This document shows, in pieces, positions 16,373 to 23,698 of a DNA stretch of 38,021 nt. Location: NCBI GenBank assembly GCA_014534095.1, contig JACVSD010000003.1, forward strand, positions 1 to 38,021, in the 5' to 3' direction. The notes under the pieces are model-generated. The model did not search any database. It had not been told where the DNA came from and was given only the letters and a program-made list of their open reading frames with translations. The position numbers and the translations under genes were made by a program. The DNA is from Nitrospiraceae bacterium. Lineage in GTDB: Bacteria; Nitrospirota; Nitrospiria; Nitrospirales; Nitrospiraceae. Numbering within the stretch: position 1 is the first letter of the stretch; every line of letters starts with the position of its first letter.

Positions 16373-17182
16373 CTACTCCGAGTACAGAAGGAGTTCCACA
16401 CCGATCAAGAATACAAGACCGGCCCAGCATAGTTCCCAGCATGATTGCGCTGGCGCCCGAGTGCCGCTGTTCCAGGCGGAGATCAGTCGGGACACGCCGG
16501 CTATGACGGCCAATGTACCCATGATGGCATGGTGCAAGGCGATACGCTCGGTCGCAGGATGTGACCCGTGGGTATGACTGAACAACATCGCTCCTCCTAA
16601 GATGGCGAAAACCGGAAGAGGAACCATCCATGCAGAATGCCTGAGGCGCCCGGACCGACGAAGAATCTCGACTGCCGCCGTGATGAACGCGCACAAGCCG
16701 TACGTCTTGTGCTGAAGAATTTCCTGATCGCCGCCGAAGATGGTTTGCCACAACGTCAGATGCCCGACCGGCCAGGCCTCATGGTCACTCCATATCAACA
16801 GAAATAGTCCTGTGATTCCTAAGGCCCCCGGCAACAGGAGGCGGGCCCATATTGCAGACGATGAGCGCACCGTCTGGCACCACTCAGCCACCCCGATCAC
16901 CAGTAACAGCAGACCCGCAACGCGATGATTGAACTCGGAATACGCGATGCCTTCGCGAGACCCTTCCCAGATCGGGAGCGCGCCCGACTCATGGTGGCCA
17001 TGCGACAAGGGAATCGCTGGATCGGGTCCGTCAACTACGTAGTGAGGGAGGACGGAATGCGTCCACAGCAACTGCCACAGCAAGACTATCAATAAAGCGG
17101 TTCTTGCTAAACGATGCAGAGGACAAGTGGACAACGGAAAGGCCCATCCGGCCGTCCGGATGAGCCTCACAAAATTCGGCAT
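16373..17182 (-). CDS. seven-helix membrane protein with conserved-looking histidines, unknown function
   Basis: A 269-residue integral membrane protein with about seven hydrophobic helices: residues near 25-45, 85-105, 112-132, 160-180, 187-206, 215-235 and 245-268. Histidines sit at or near helix ends: FNHRVAG, LQHKTYG, FSHTHGSHP, ALHHAIMG. This pattern recalls copper- or haem-binding membrane proteins such as CopD-like or cytochrome b-like families, but I cannot assign one. The loop between helices 1 and 2 is His-rich (LSHGHHESG). The ATG at 17182 has no clear Shine-Dalgarno sequence and starts 17 bases after the PCP_red gene's stop, so coupling to that gene is likely. Confidence 0.65.
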   Translation of the reverse strand: MPNFVRLIRTAGWAFPLSTCPLHRLARTALLIVLLWQLLWTHSVLPHYVVDGPDPAIPLSHGHHESGALPIWEGSREGIAYSEFNHRVAGLLLLVIGVAEWCQTVRSSSAIWARLLLPGALGITGLFLLIWSDHEAWPVGHLTLWQTIFGGDQEILQHKTYGLCAFITAAVEILRRSGRLRHSAWMVPLPVFAILGGAMLFSHTHGSHPATERIALHHAIMGTLAVIAGVSRLISAWNSGTRAPAQSCWELCWAGLVFLIGVELLLYSE

Positions 17183-17199
17183 GTGGAGTCGGGAGGGTG

Positions 17200-17958
17200 T
17201 TACATGAACTTCATGAATTTGTCTTTGGTCTCATCCATCACCTGCGCCGTGATGGTGGCAAGGCCGCGTTCCCTCGCGACGCGCTCAATCTCCTTACGCG
17301 CCATGGGCCGAATAAAATCCGGGATGTTCTCTAACCGTTGTTCGGCTTCACGGGACCACGTCATGCCGCTGGAGGAATCACTTTTCGACTCATCCATGAC
17401 CTGCAGGGTAATCGTCGTCAGCCCATGCTTGCGCGCATAGGCCTCCACGCTGCCTTGCACCATAGGCTTTACGAACGAGGGCAACCGATCGAGTTTTTCC
17501 TTTGCATCAGGTGTCCAGCTAAAATCCGACGATGCCGCCGTCCCGGTGGCGGGTTTGCCGCCGTTCGTAAGGCCCATTTCAGCCACCATCGCCGAAAACG
17601 GACAGCCGCCCGTGCTTTTCTCGCCAGCCTTCGCGGGGGACGAAGATGCCGAAGCGGTCGGCAGCGGTTGACCGCCCTGAATTTTCTCGTTCAAGTAGGC
17701 GCCCATTTGACCGGCGCCGGCAAGAGCTTCATCTTTCAAAGTTCCGCGTGTCATTTCAAACGGCGCGGCGGTGTCGGTGCGGCCGCCCAACTTGACGCCC
17801 AATGAGCTGACCATCTGCGTTTCGCCAGGATTGGTCACCATTGAAAACTTGGCATTGCAGGACGGACAGCCGAAGAACACCCCCAAAGACCCTTCGCCCG
17901 GCTTCTCCACCTTCTCAAAGTTCATATAGGTTTCGCAATTGAGACAAACAAATTTCAT
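17200..17958 (-). CDS. zinc-ribbon protein with two PCP_red repeats
   Basis: A 252-residue protein. The N-terminus is a treble-clef or zinc-ribbon module with CLNC (Cys5, Cys8) and CPSC (Cys31, Cys34). A low-complexity Ala/Ser/Gly linker follows, and then two PCP_red repeats (FSWTPDAKEKL and MTWSREAEQRL), each with the Pro-Phe segment and the A-R-x-x-G-L helix end. It shares this repeat with the four-copy protein at 2318-3316. The ATG at 17958 is chosen because GAGAGGAG lies five bases upstream; the longer frame overlaps mrp. It directly follows mrp, whose product is an iron-sulfur carrier ATPase, so a role in cofactor or cluster handling is a plausible inference. Function unknown. Confidence 0.78.
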   Translation of the reverse strand: MKFVCLNCETYMNFEKVEKPGEGSLGVFFGCPSCNAKFSMVTNPGETQMVSSLGVKLGGRTDTAAPFEMTRGTLKDEALAGAGQMGAYLNEKIQGGQPLPTASASSSPAKAGEKSTGGCPFSAMVAEMGLTNGGKPATGTAASSDFSWTPDAKEKLDRLPSFVKPMVQGSVEAYARKHGLTTITLQVMDESKSDSSSGMTWSREAEQRLENIPDFIRPMARKEIERVARERGLATITAQVMDETKDKFMKFM

Positions 17959-17986
17959 AGAAACTCCTCTCCCAACGGCACATGTC

Positions 17987-18907
17987 TCAGAGTTTATCCG
18001 CCAAGACTTTCTTATAATCCAACAGTGTCCGGATACGTCCGGCGATGTCCTGATAGCGCTGTATCGTCGGATATGATTCGTCGAGCAACGGCATGCCCTT
18101 GTCGAACGTGCGAGCCAGTGTACGGTCAAACGGAATCCGACCCAACAGAGGAAGGTCCAGCACCTCGCACATCGCCTCCGTATTACCTTCGAACAATTCG
18201 TTCAGTTCGCCGCAGGACGGGCAACGGTACTCGCTCATGTTCTCAAGGATTCCAAGAACCTTGATTCCCATATCGCGCGCATAGGTCACGGATTTTTGCA
18301 CCACATCTGAAGCCACTTCGGACGGCGTCGTGACGACGATGGCACCCGCTAAGTCGGGGATAAACCCTGCGATGACGGGGGGCTTGTCAGCGGCGGCACC
18401 GGGAGGCAGGTCTGCGAGAAGATAATCCAGGTCTCCCCACTGTACATCGGACAGGAATTCACGGATGACGTTCATTTCCATCAGACCGAGCCAGACAGGA
18501 CTCACATCCATCGGGCCTTTCCATCGGACCGGTGAGGCGTCGTCGAGGAAAAAGTCCATGGATGCCACCTTCACTCCCAGGGGACCGACCGGAGGGATGG
18601 CTCCGTCGGAGGTCATGGTAAGCGACCGGCCATGCAACCCCAGCATTCGCGGGACGCAAGGACCATTGAGATCTACGTCGAGCAACCCGACGGTCGCGCC
18701 CTGTCGGGCGAACGCCAAGGCGAGATTGACAGTCGTCATGCTCTTCCCGACACCGCCCTTCCCGCTCATGACCACCAGCTTATGCTTGATGCCAGCCATG
18801 CGGGCATGGACCTGTTTGGTTTGCTCGGTAATCTGCTCGACCACCTTGGCATCGTCTGAGTACTTTAATTTCCCGAGGATGGTCTTCAGATCCTTTTCAG
18901 GTGTCAT
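17987..18907 (-). CDS. mrp: Mrp/NBP35-type iron-sulfur carrier ATPase
   Basis: A 306-residue P-loop ATPase of the Mrp/ApbC family. The deviant Walker A motif is SGKGGVGKSMTTVN. The helix-strand elements LLDVDLNGPCVPRML and LADLPPGAAAD come next, and then the C-terminal pair YRCPSCGE, whose CxxC bridges a [4Fe-4S] cluster in the dimer. The family transfers Fe-S clusters to apo-proteins. The ATG at 18907 (MTPEKDL) is used since the frame upstream runs into the end of cysN. A candidate promoter lies at 18954-18983. The position beside a sulfite and APS reductase operon fits a demand for Fe-S clusters. Confidence 0.9.
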   Translation of the reverse strand: MTPEKDLKTILGKLKYSDDAKVVEQITEQTKQVHARMAGIKHKLVVMSGKGGVGKSMTTVNLALAFARQGATVGLLDVDLNGPCVPRMLGLHGRSLTMTSDGAIPPVGPLGVKVASMDFFLDDASPVRWKGPMDVSPVWLGLMEMNVIREFLSDVQWGDLDYLLADLPPGAAADKPPVIAGFIPDLAGAIVVTTPSEVASDVVQKSVTYARDMGIKVLGILENMSEYRCPSCGELNELFEGNTEAMCEVLDLPLLGRIPFDRTLARTFDKGMPLLDESYPTIQRYQDIAGRIRTLLDYKKVLADKL

Positions 18908-18953
18908 ATGCCTACCATGTTGGTGATGTGCCCAATCACAAGCGTGGTACGGT

Positions 18954-18983
18954 AACATAGGAATTTCTAACGAGTCAAACCAA
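18954..18983 (-). promoter_or_regulatory. candidate promoter for mrp
   Basis: On the minus strand TTGGTT (18983-18978), 18 bp, TATGTT (18959-18954). It falls in the 187-base gap between the cysN stop and mrp. The gap holds no other gene. The site suggests that mrp, the PCP_red gene and the membrane protein form a separate unit from the sulfur operon, but read-through is possible. Confidence 0.4.
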
Positions 18984-19094
18984 CGAAACTGAATGAAAAC
19001 TGCTCGAGCCTCAGAGTACTGGATTGATCTGGGAGGCGGGGGCAAGAACGTCCGAAGCGTTCCGCAGGTCCCTCGCGGAGTCACGATTACGGAC

Positions 19095-20939
19095 TTAGAT
19101 GGAGTATTGAAACGTCGGTTTGGCCCCAATCGCCTGCGCCAACACGCCCCGTCGCTTCAGTTCATCCATGATGCGTTTCGTCGCCGCATCAAAGTCTGTC
19201 GGTCCGCTGAGCACCACATCGGTATTGGGAGGCGGGTCCTCATCGGTTTTGCTCATATGAACCGCGATCACCGGTGCCGGATGCACCAGCGTCCTGATCG
19301 CTTCGACGGCCTCTCGATAAGCCAATCCAAATGGATTTGTGGTGGAGACCACAATCAATCCTGTGTCGATCAAGAGCCGCGCCACCTCGCCATAGCGCCG
19401 GGCCATCTCGGTTGTCTGGCCTCGCATGCCTTCGCTCAGATCGGCATCAAGACCTCGCCGCAGATTTTCTCCGTCCAGTAAGTAGGCGTGCCGCCCATCC
19501 GCCACCAGACGCCCTTCTAATGTGCGGGCCAGGAATGATTTACCCGTGTGACGGCCGCCAGTAAAGAGAACCACGGCAGCCCGGTGACCGTATTGCTGCG
19601 CACGTTCTTCGACGCCGACCTCGCCTTTCACCCAGGCGAAATCGCGCCGTCGGGCCTCTTCCCGGAGGAACTCCTGATCGTCATGCACCAGTTCGGTAAT
19701 GATCCCGCCACCGGCAATATCATACTCGTCCACCAAGACGAACCTCCCGGTCGCTTCAAACGAAGCCGAGAGATCGAATGCGACCGGTGTCTTCGCCCGG
19801 AGCGTCAATTCCGCCACTTGATTTTTATTGACCGTGGTGCTGCCTTGCTGCTGGGCGAGATCCATGGTGTCGATGATTCGATGGATCGCCGCCACCTCGC
19901 AATCCACTTCCTTCGTTGCGATACGAAGCTGATATTTCCGTCCCTTCTCAAGCGCCTTCTTGCCCAACCAGAACACATTGGCTGTGAACGCCGTCGAAAC
20001 GAGCGGCAACTGATCTTGGTGTGAGGCGATCTCACCGCGCTCGACAAAAATTTGCTCGTCGAAGGTAATCCCGACCGACTGGCCGGCGGAGGCTTCGGTC
20101 GGCGGGGGCTCGATATTGAATGCTTCCACCGACTTGATATTGGCCCGCTTATTCGACGGCGAAAACACGAGATGGTCCCCGACTTTTAAGCGTCCCGCCG
20201 TGATACGACCGGTAATGATACGCCGCGCATCGAACTTGTAAACGTCCTGCACGGGCAGCCGAAGCGGTTGCTCGGAGCGGGCGGCTTCCTTTTTGAACGC
20301 ACTGAGCGTATCGAGGACCGTCGGCCCGGCAAACCAGGGCATGTGCTGACTACGGTTAAAAATGTTATCCCCCAGCTTGGCGCTGACGGGAATAAATTGC
20401 GACGGCACGGCTTTGAACTGCCCCAGAAACTCGCGATACTCCTTCTCGATCCCGTCAAACACGTCCTGCCGGTAACCCACGAGATCCATCTTATTGACAA
20501 CGACGGCAAATTGACGAACACCGAGCAGTGAGAGCAAATAGCCGTGCTTTTTCGATTGTTCTTTAACGCCTTCCAGCGCATCGATGAGCAAAAGCGCCGC
20601 CTCCGCGCGCGCAGCGCCGGAGATCATGTTCTTGAGAAACTCCTTGTGCCCGGGCGCGTCAATGATGATGTACTGGCGCCCTCTCCAACTAAAGAACGTT
20701 CGGGCCGTATCAATCGTAATGCCTTGCTCTTGCTCTTCGAGAAACGCATCAAAGAGAAACGCATACTCAAATTCTTTGCCCTGCTGCCGACAGATCGCTT
20801 GCACCTTTTCCAATTTGCCATCAGGCAGGGACCCTGTGTCGGCATACAGCCGTCCGAGCAGGGTCGACTTGCCGTGATCCACATGTCCAACGATGACGAT
20901 ATTGAGGTTCTCGGACGGCTTTGCATGAGTCTCTGTCAT
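19095..20939 (-). CDS. cysN: CysN-type ATP sulfurylase GTPase subunit fused to a degenerate APS kinase-like domain
   Basis: A 614-residue fusion. Residues 1-430 are an EF-Tu-like GTPase, CysN, that powers ATP sulfurylase CysD: P-loop GHVDHGKS (18-25), DAPGHKE (94-100) and NKMD (149-152), with two beta-barrel domains after it. Residues about 452-600 resemble APS kinase CysC, with P-loop GGRHTGKS (461-468) and [15 protein letters not shown]. The usual PLxxCExRDxKGLYKKAR segment that binds APS and forms the lid is absent; the protein reads [13 protein letters not shown] there. The kinase may be inactive. The ATG at 20939 has GGAG seven bases upstream and is better than the ATG two codons before it. 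It follows cysD by 138 bases and ends the sulfur operon. Confidence 0.9.
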   Translation of the reverse strand: MTETHAKPSENLNIVIVGHVDHGKSTLLGRLYADTGSLPDGKLEKVQAICRQQGKEFEYAFLFDAFLEEQEQGITIDTARTFFSWRGRQYIIIDAPGHKEFLKNMISGAARAEAALLLIDALEGVKEQSKKHGYLLSLLGVRQFAVVVNKMDLVGYRQDVFDGIEKEYREFLGQFKAVPSQFIPVSAKLGDNIFNRSQHMPWFAGPTVLDTLSAFKKEAARSEQPLRLPVQDVYKFDARRIITGRITAGRLKVGDHLVFSPSNKRANIKSVEAFNIEPPPTEASAGQSVGITFDEQIFVERGEIASHQDQLPLVSTAFTANVFWLGKKALEKGRKYQLRIATKEVDCEVAAIHRIIDTMDLAQQQGSTTVNKNQVAELTLRAKTPVAFDLSASFEATGRFVLVDEYDIAGGGIITELVHDDQEFLREEARRRDFAWVKGEVGVEERAQQYGHRAAVVLFTGGRHTGKSFLARTLEGRLVADGRHAYLLDGENLRRGLDADLSEGMRGQTTEMARRYGEVARLLIDTGLIVVSTTNPFGLAYREAVEAIRTLVHPAPVIAVHMSKTDEDPPPNTDVVLSGPTDFDAATKRIMDELKRRGVLAQAIGAKPTFQYSI

Positions 20940-21077
20940 ATCCATACTCCAGAATGCTATGCGGGCAGGCCAGCATTGCCGCAGGTGAAAGCCGCCCGGA
21001 AACGCCGTGTTTCAGGCCGGTTCGAGATACGTTCGAGCGGAGAACGACGTTGGAGTTTTATTGCGGCATTTTTGCCG

Positions 21078-21875
21078 TTACATGTACCCATCTTTGCGTA
21101 ACAACTCCATCCCGCGCCCTTCGTCTTGGGCACGCCCTGACCGCTCGGCCACGGTCGTGAGCCGAAGTTCGTCAATAATGTCGTCCACCGTTTTTGCCGT
21201 GGACTTGATGGGCGTCGTGCAAGGAGCGCAGCCCAGACTCCGGTATCGAGTCCCATCTCCCTTGTCGAGATACAGATCGATGAAAGGGATTTGCTCGAGT
21301 TTGATATATTCCCAAATATTGATCTCCGTCCAATCGAGCAATGGATGTATCCGGATATGCGTACCCGGTGGGAATGTCGTCTTATATTGGTCCCAGAGTT
21401 CCGGCGGTTGATCCCGAAAGTCCCAGTCGCCGTGTTTGTCGCGGGGAGAGAAATAGCGCTCTTTCGCTCTCGTGCCTTCTTCGTCGGCCCGAACACCGAG
21501 AATCACGCCGGTATATCCCTTTTGCTCCAGCAGCTGCTTGAGCCCGTTCGTCTTTAACGCCGTACAACAGGTCACGCGACCCATCGTGTGATTCATGCCT
21601 GCTGCGAGAGCCTCCTTGTTTTGCCCTACGACCAGATCGAGCCGCCATTCACGCGCCAAGCGGTCACGGTACTCGATCATCGCGGGGATCTTATAACTCG
21701 TATCCACATGGAGCAGAGGAAAGGGCACATGACCAAAAAAGGCCTTCCTCGCGAGCCACAGGAGCACCGTGGAATCTTTGCCCATGGACCACAGCATGGC
21801 CAGATTATCAAAATGTTTGTACGCCTCCCTGAGGATGTACACGCTTTGGTCTTCCAGTTGCCGTAGATGCTTCAC
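21078..21875 (-). CDS. cysD: sulfate adenylyltransferase subunit 2
   Basis: A 265-residue catalytic subunit of ATP sulfurylase, making adenosine 5'-phosphosulfate from sulfate and ATP. It belongs to the PP-loop family: [17 protein letters not shown] holds the ATP-binding loop. [34 protein letters not shown] and [13 protein letters not shown] are family blocks. The start is the GTG at 21875 ([10 protein letters not shown]), which matches the usual CysD start. AGGAAAGGA lies about nine bases upstream. It starts 16 bases after the TrpD-like gene. It pairs with the CysN part of the next gene. Confidence 0.96.
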   Translation of the reverse strand: MKHLRQLEDQSVYILREAYKHFDNLAMLWSMGKDSTVLLWLARKAFFGHVPFPLLHVDTSYKIPAMIEYRDRLAREWRLDLVVGQNKEALAAGMNHTMGRVTCCTALKTNGLKQLLEQKGYTGVILGVRADEEGTRAKERYFSPRDKHGDWDFRDQPPELWDQYKTTFPPGTHIRIHPLLDWTEINIWEYIKLEQIPFIDLYLDKGDGTRYRSLGCAPCTTPIKSTAKTVDDIIDELRLTTVAERSGRAQDEGRGMELLRKDGYM

Positions 21876-21891
21876 GATCCGTAATCCTTTC

Positions 21892-22953
21892 CTATCGCGA
21901 GAATCCTGACGATGCCGCCGCCATTGGGGCTTGCACCAATTCATCCAGCTTCCGTCCCGCCGCGCCGCCGTCAATTGCTGCCCGCGCCAGGGCAAGACAG
22001 GCCGTGACGGACGCGCCCTTTCCAGCCGCGTACAGGATCATCGCCGCGTTCATCAACACCCATTCCTTTTGTCCGCCCTGCACCTGATTTCGTAAGATAC
22101 GTCCCAGTAAGTCGGCTTCCTTCGCTCGCTGTTCTGCCGGAAAGCCGGCCATCTCGCGGGCCGTCGTAAATGGCAGGCCGAAGTCCTTGGGGCTTACACC
22201 CCACGGCGTGATTCGTTCCTCTCGCAGTTCCAACACTCGCGTGACCATGGAGCCCGACAGCTCCGGATCACCTTCGACACCGCGTATCACGAGCGCGCGA
22301 GGGCACCCGAGCATTCGGAGGGCCTCGACGGTCTTCTCAAAATGCGGCGGATGTGAAAGGCCCACCACCTGCGCCGCCGCTCTGGCCGGATTCAACAGCC
22401 TCGCCACCGGATGAAACACATTTCTGACGCCCAACTCTTGCCGCATTTCCAAGAACCGGTAGACGGGCGGATGATAGAGGCCAATATCGAGATAGGCGAA
22501 CCCCTTGTTGTTCACCTCATCCGCCACCACAATGGACTCCAAATCGACCGGAATACCTAATGCCTTCAGGACGCCCGCGCTGCCCGCCCGGCCGGGGACA
22601 CCATCATACCCGTGCATCAGGACAGCAACACCGGCTGAGACGGCCACAATGCAGGCGGCAATGAGAGCATGAAACGTGTCTTGTTTGCCCGCATAGGTCG
22701 GCACATCGACGAGCGCCAAATCTTTCGACACCGGAAGCGGCGCCACATAGTGCCGGGCCGCGGCTGTGAAGGCGGCCAGTTCTGTGACCGATTCCATCTT
22801 AAACCGCATGGCAATCAAAAAGGCGCCCACCTGCGCAGGGGTGGCCTGCCCTTCGATTAAGGCTTTGACCGCTTGCTTGGACTCTTCCCAGGTGAGGTCT
22901 TTCGAGGCCTTGGGGCCCTTGGCAATTTTCGCCAGGATATCTTGAATAGGCAT
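21892..22953 (-). CDS. TrpD/glycosyltransferase family 3-like protein in the sulfur operon
   Basis: A 353-residue protein with the two-domain layout of anthranilate phosphoribosyltransferase: an N-terminal helical domain (about residues 1-75) and a phosphoribosyltransferase-type alpha/beta domain. The classical pyrophosphate motif GTGGD is replaced by [11 protein letters not shown] (near residue 105), so the protein is not TrpD proper. [17 protein letters not shown] and [14 protein letters not shown] match the YbiB/TrpD2-like branch. Members bind nucleic acids or have unknown substrates. The ATG at 22953 follows the cysH stop by one base, so the genes are coupled. The place between APS reductase and cysD suggests a role in sulfur metabolism, but this is inference. 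Confidence 0.8.
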   Translation of the reverse strand: MPIQDILAKIAKGPKASKDLTWEESKQAVKALIEGQATPAQVGAFLIAMRFKMESVTELAAFTAAARHYVAPLPVSKDLALVDVPTYAGKQDTFHALIAACIVAVSAGVAVLMHGYDGVPGRAGSAGVLKALGIPVDLESIVVADEVNNKGFAYLDIGLYHPPVYRFLEMRQELGVRNVFHPVARLLNPARAAAQVVGLSHPPHFEKTVEALRMLGCPRALVIRGVEGDPELSGSMVTRVLELREERITPWGVSPKDFGLPFTTAREMAGFPAEQRAKEADLLGRILRNQVQGGQKEWVLMNAAMILYAAGKGASVTACLALARAAIDGGAAGRKLDELVQAPMAAASSGFSR

Positions 22954-22954
22954 A

Positions 22955-23680
22955 TTAGGATTTGTGCAATCCGCACTCAGTCTTTGCAAAGTTTTTCCAA
23001 CGGCCTGCCCGCGGATCGTCCCCCGGGGACACGGCCGCCGTGCAATGCGTGCAGCCGATGCTGGGATAATTCCGGTCATGGAGAGGATTGTAGGGCACGT
23101 CGTAAAGACGGATATAGGTCCAAACTTCTGCCCAGGTCCATCGGGCCAACGGGTTTACTTTCACGAGGCCAAATTTCTCATCCCACTCGATTATGCCGGC
23201 CTGCGCTCGAGAGGGCGCCTGGTCCCGTCTGATTCCTGTGACCCAGGCGTCAAAACCAGGGAGCACCCGGGTCAGGGGCTCAATCTTTCGCAGTTGGCAG
23301 CAGCGGTCCGGCTCTTTGCTCCACAACGCCTCTCCATACTGCTCGGCTTGTTGGGCGGGAGTGAGCAAGGATTTAACCTCAAGCACCTGAGACGGCTTTA
23401 GTCTGTATTGCTGGATGAGGCGATCGCGCGTCGCATAGGTCTCCGGAAACAAGAACTCTGTATCAAGATAAAAGAGCGGTACGTCGGGATTGAGCCGATG
23501 GATCATGTCGACCAGCACCACATCTTCAGCGCCGAAGCTACAGGCGAGGACTATCCTAGAAGCAAAGCGCTCAATGACGGCGGCCAACACCTCCTGCGGC
23601 TGCTTGGACTCGAACGAGTCGCTCCAGGCCTTGAGATCGCGGCTCCGATCAGACTGCGCTGACTCTTGGTGTGCGGTCAT
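22955..23680 (-). CDS. cysH: adenylylsulfate (APS) reductase, CysH family
   Basis: A 241-residue thioredoxin-dependent reductase that turns activated sulfate into sulfite. The PP-loop-like start LACSFGAEDVVLVDMI, the LDTEFLFPETYATRD block and the C-terminal catalytic TECGLH motif are intact. Two cysteine pairs, DRCCQLRK and IGCTHCTA, are the ligands of a [4Fe-4S] cluster. They mark enzymes that use APS directly, unlike the E. coli PAPS reductase. A PAPS intermediate is then not needed. It starts 18 bases after the sulfite reductase gene, so sulfite goes to the neighbouring product. The ATG at 23680 follows a GGGGAAGCGAG stretch. Confidence 0.94.
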   Translation of the reverse strand: MTAHQESAQSDRSRDLKAWSDSFESKQPQEVLAAVIERFASRIVLACSFGAEDVVLVDMIHRLNPDVPLFYLDTEFLFPETYATRDRLIQQYRLKPSQVLEVKSLLTPAQQAEQYGEALWSKEPDRCCQLRKIEPLTRVLPGFDAWVTGIRRDQAPSRAQAGIIEWDEKFGLVKVNPLARWTWAEVWTYIRLYDVPYNPLHDRNYPSIGCTHCTAAVSPGDDPRAGRWKNFAKTECGLHKS

Positions 23681-23698
23681 CGTCGGGTCTCGCTTCCC

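Noticed and set aside
18907..19129. N-terminal extension of Mrp into the end of cysN
   Set aside because: The extension shows no similarity to Mrp and overlaps the cysN stop. The ATG at 18907 gives the family length.
21062..21075. Short hairpin after the cysD stop (CGGCA/TGCCG)
   Set aside because: The five-pair stem is not followed by a T run on the coding strand, so I do not call it a terminator.
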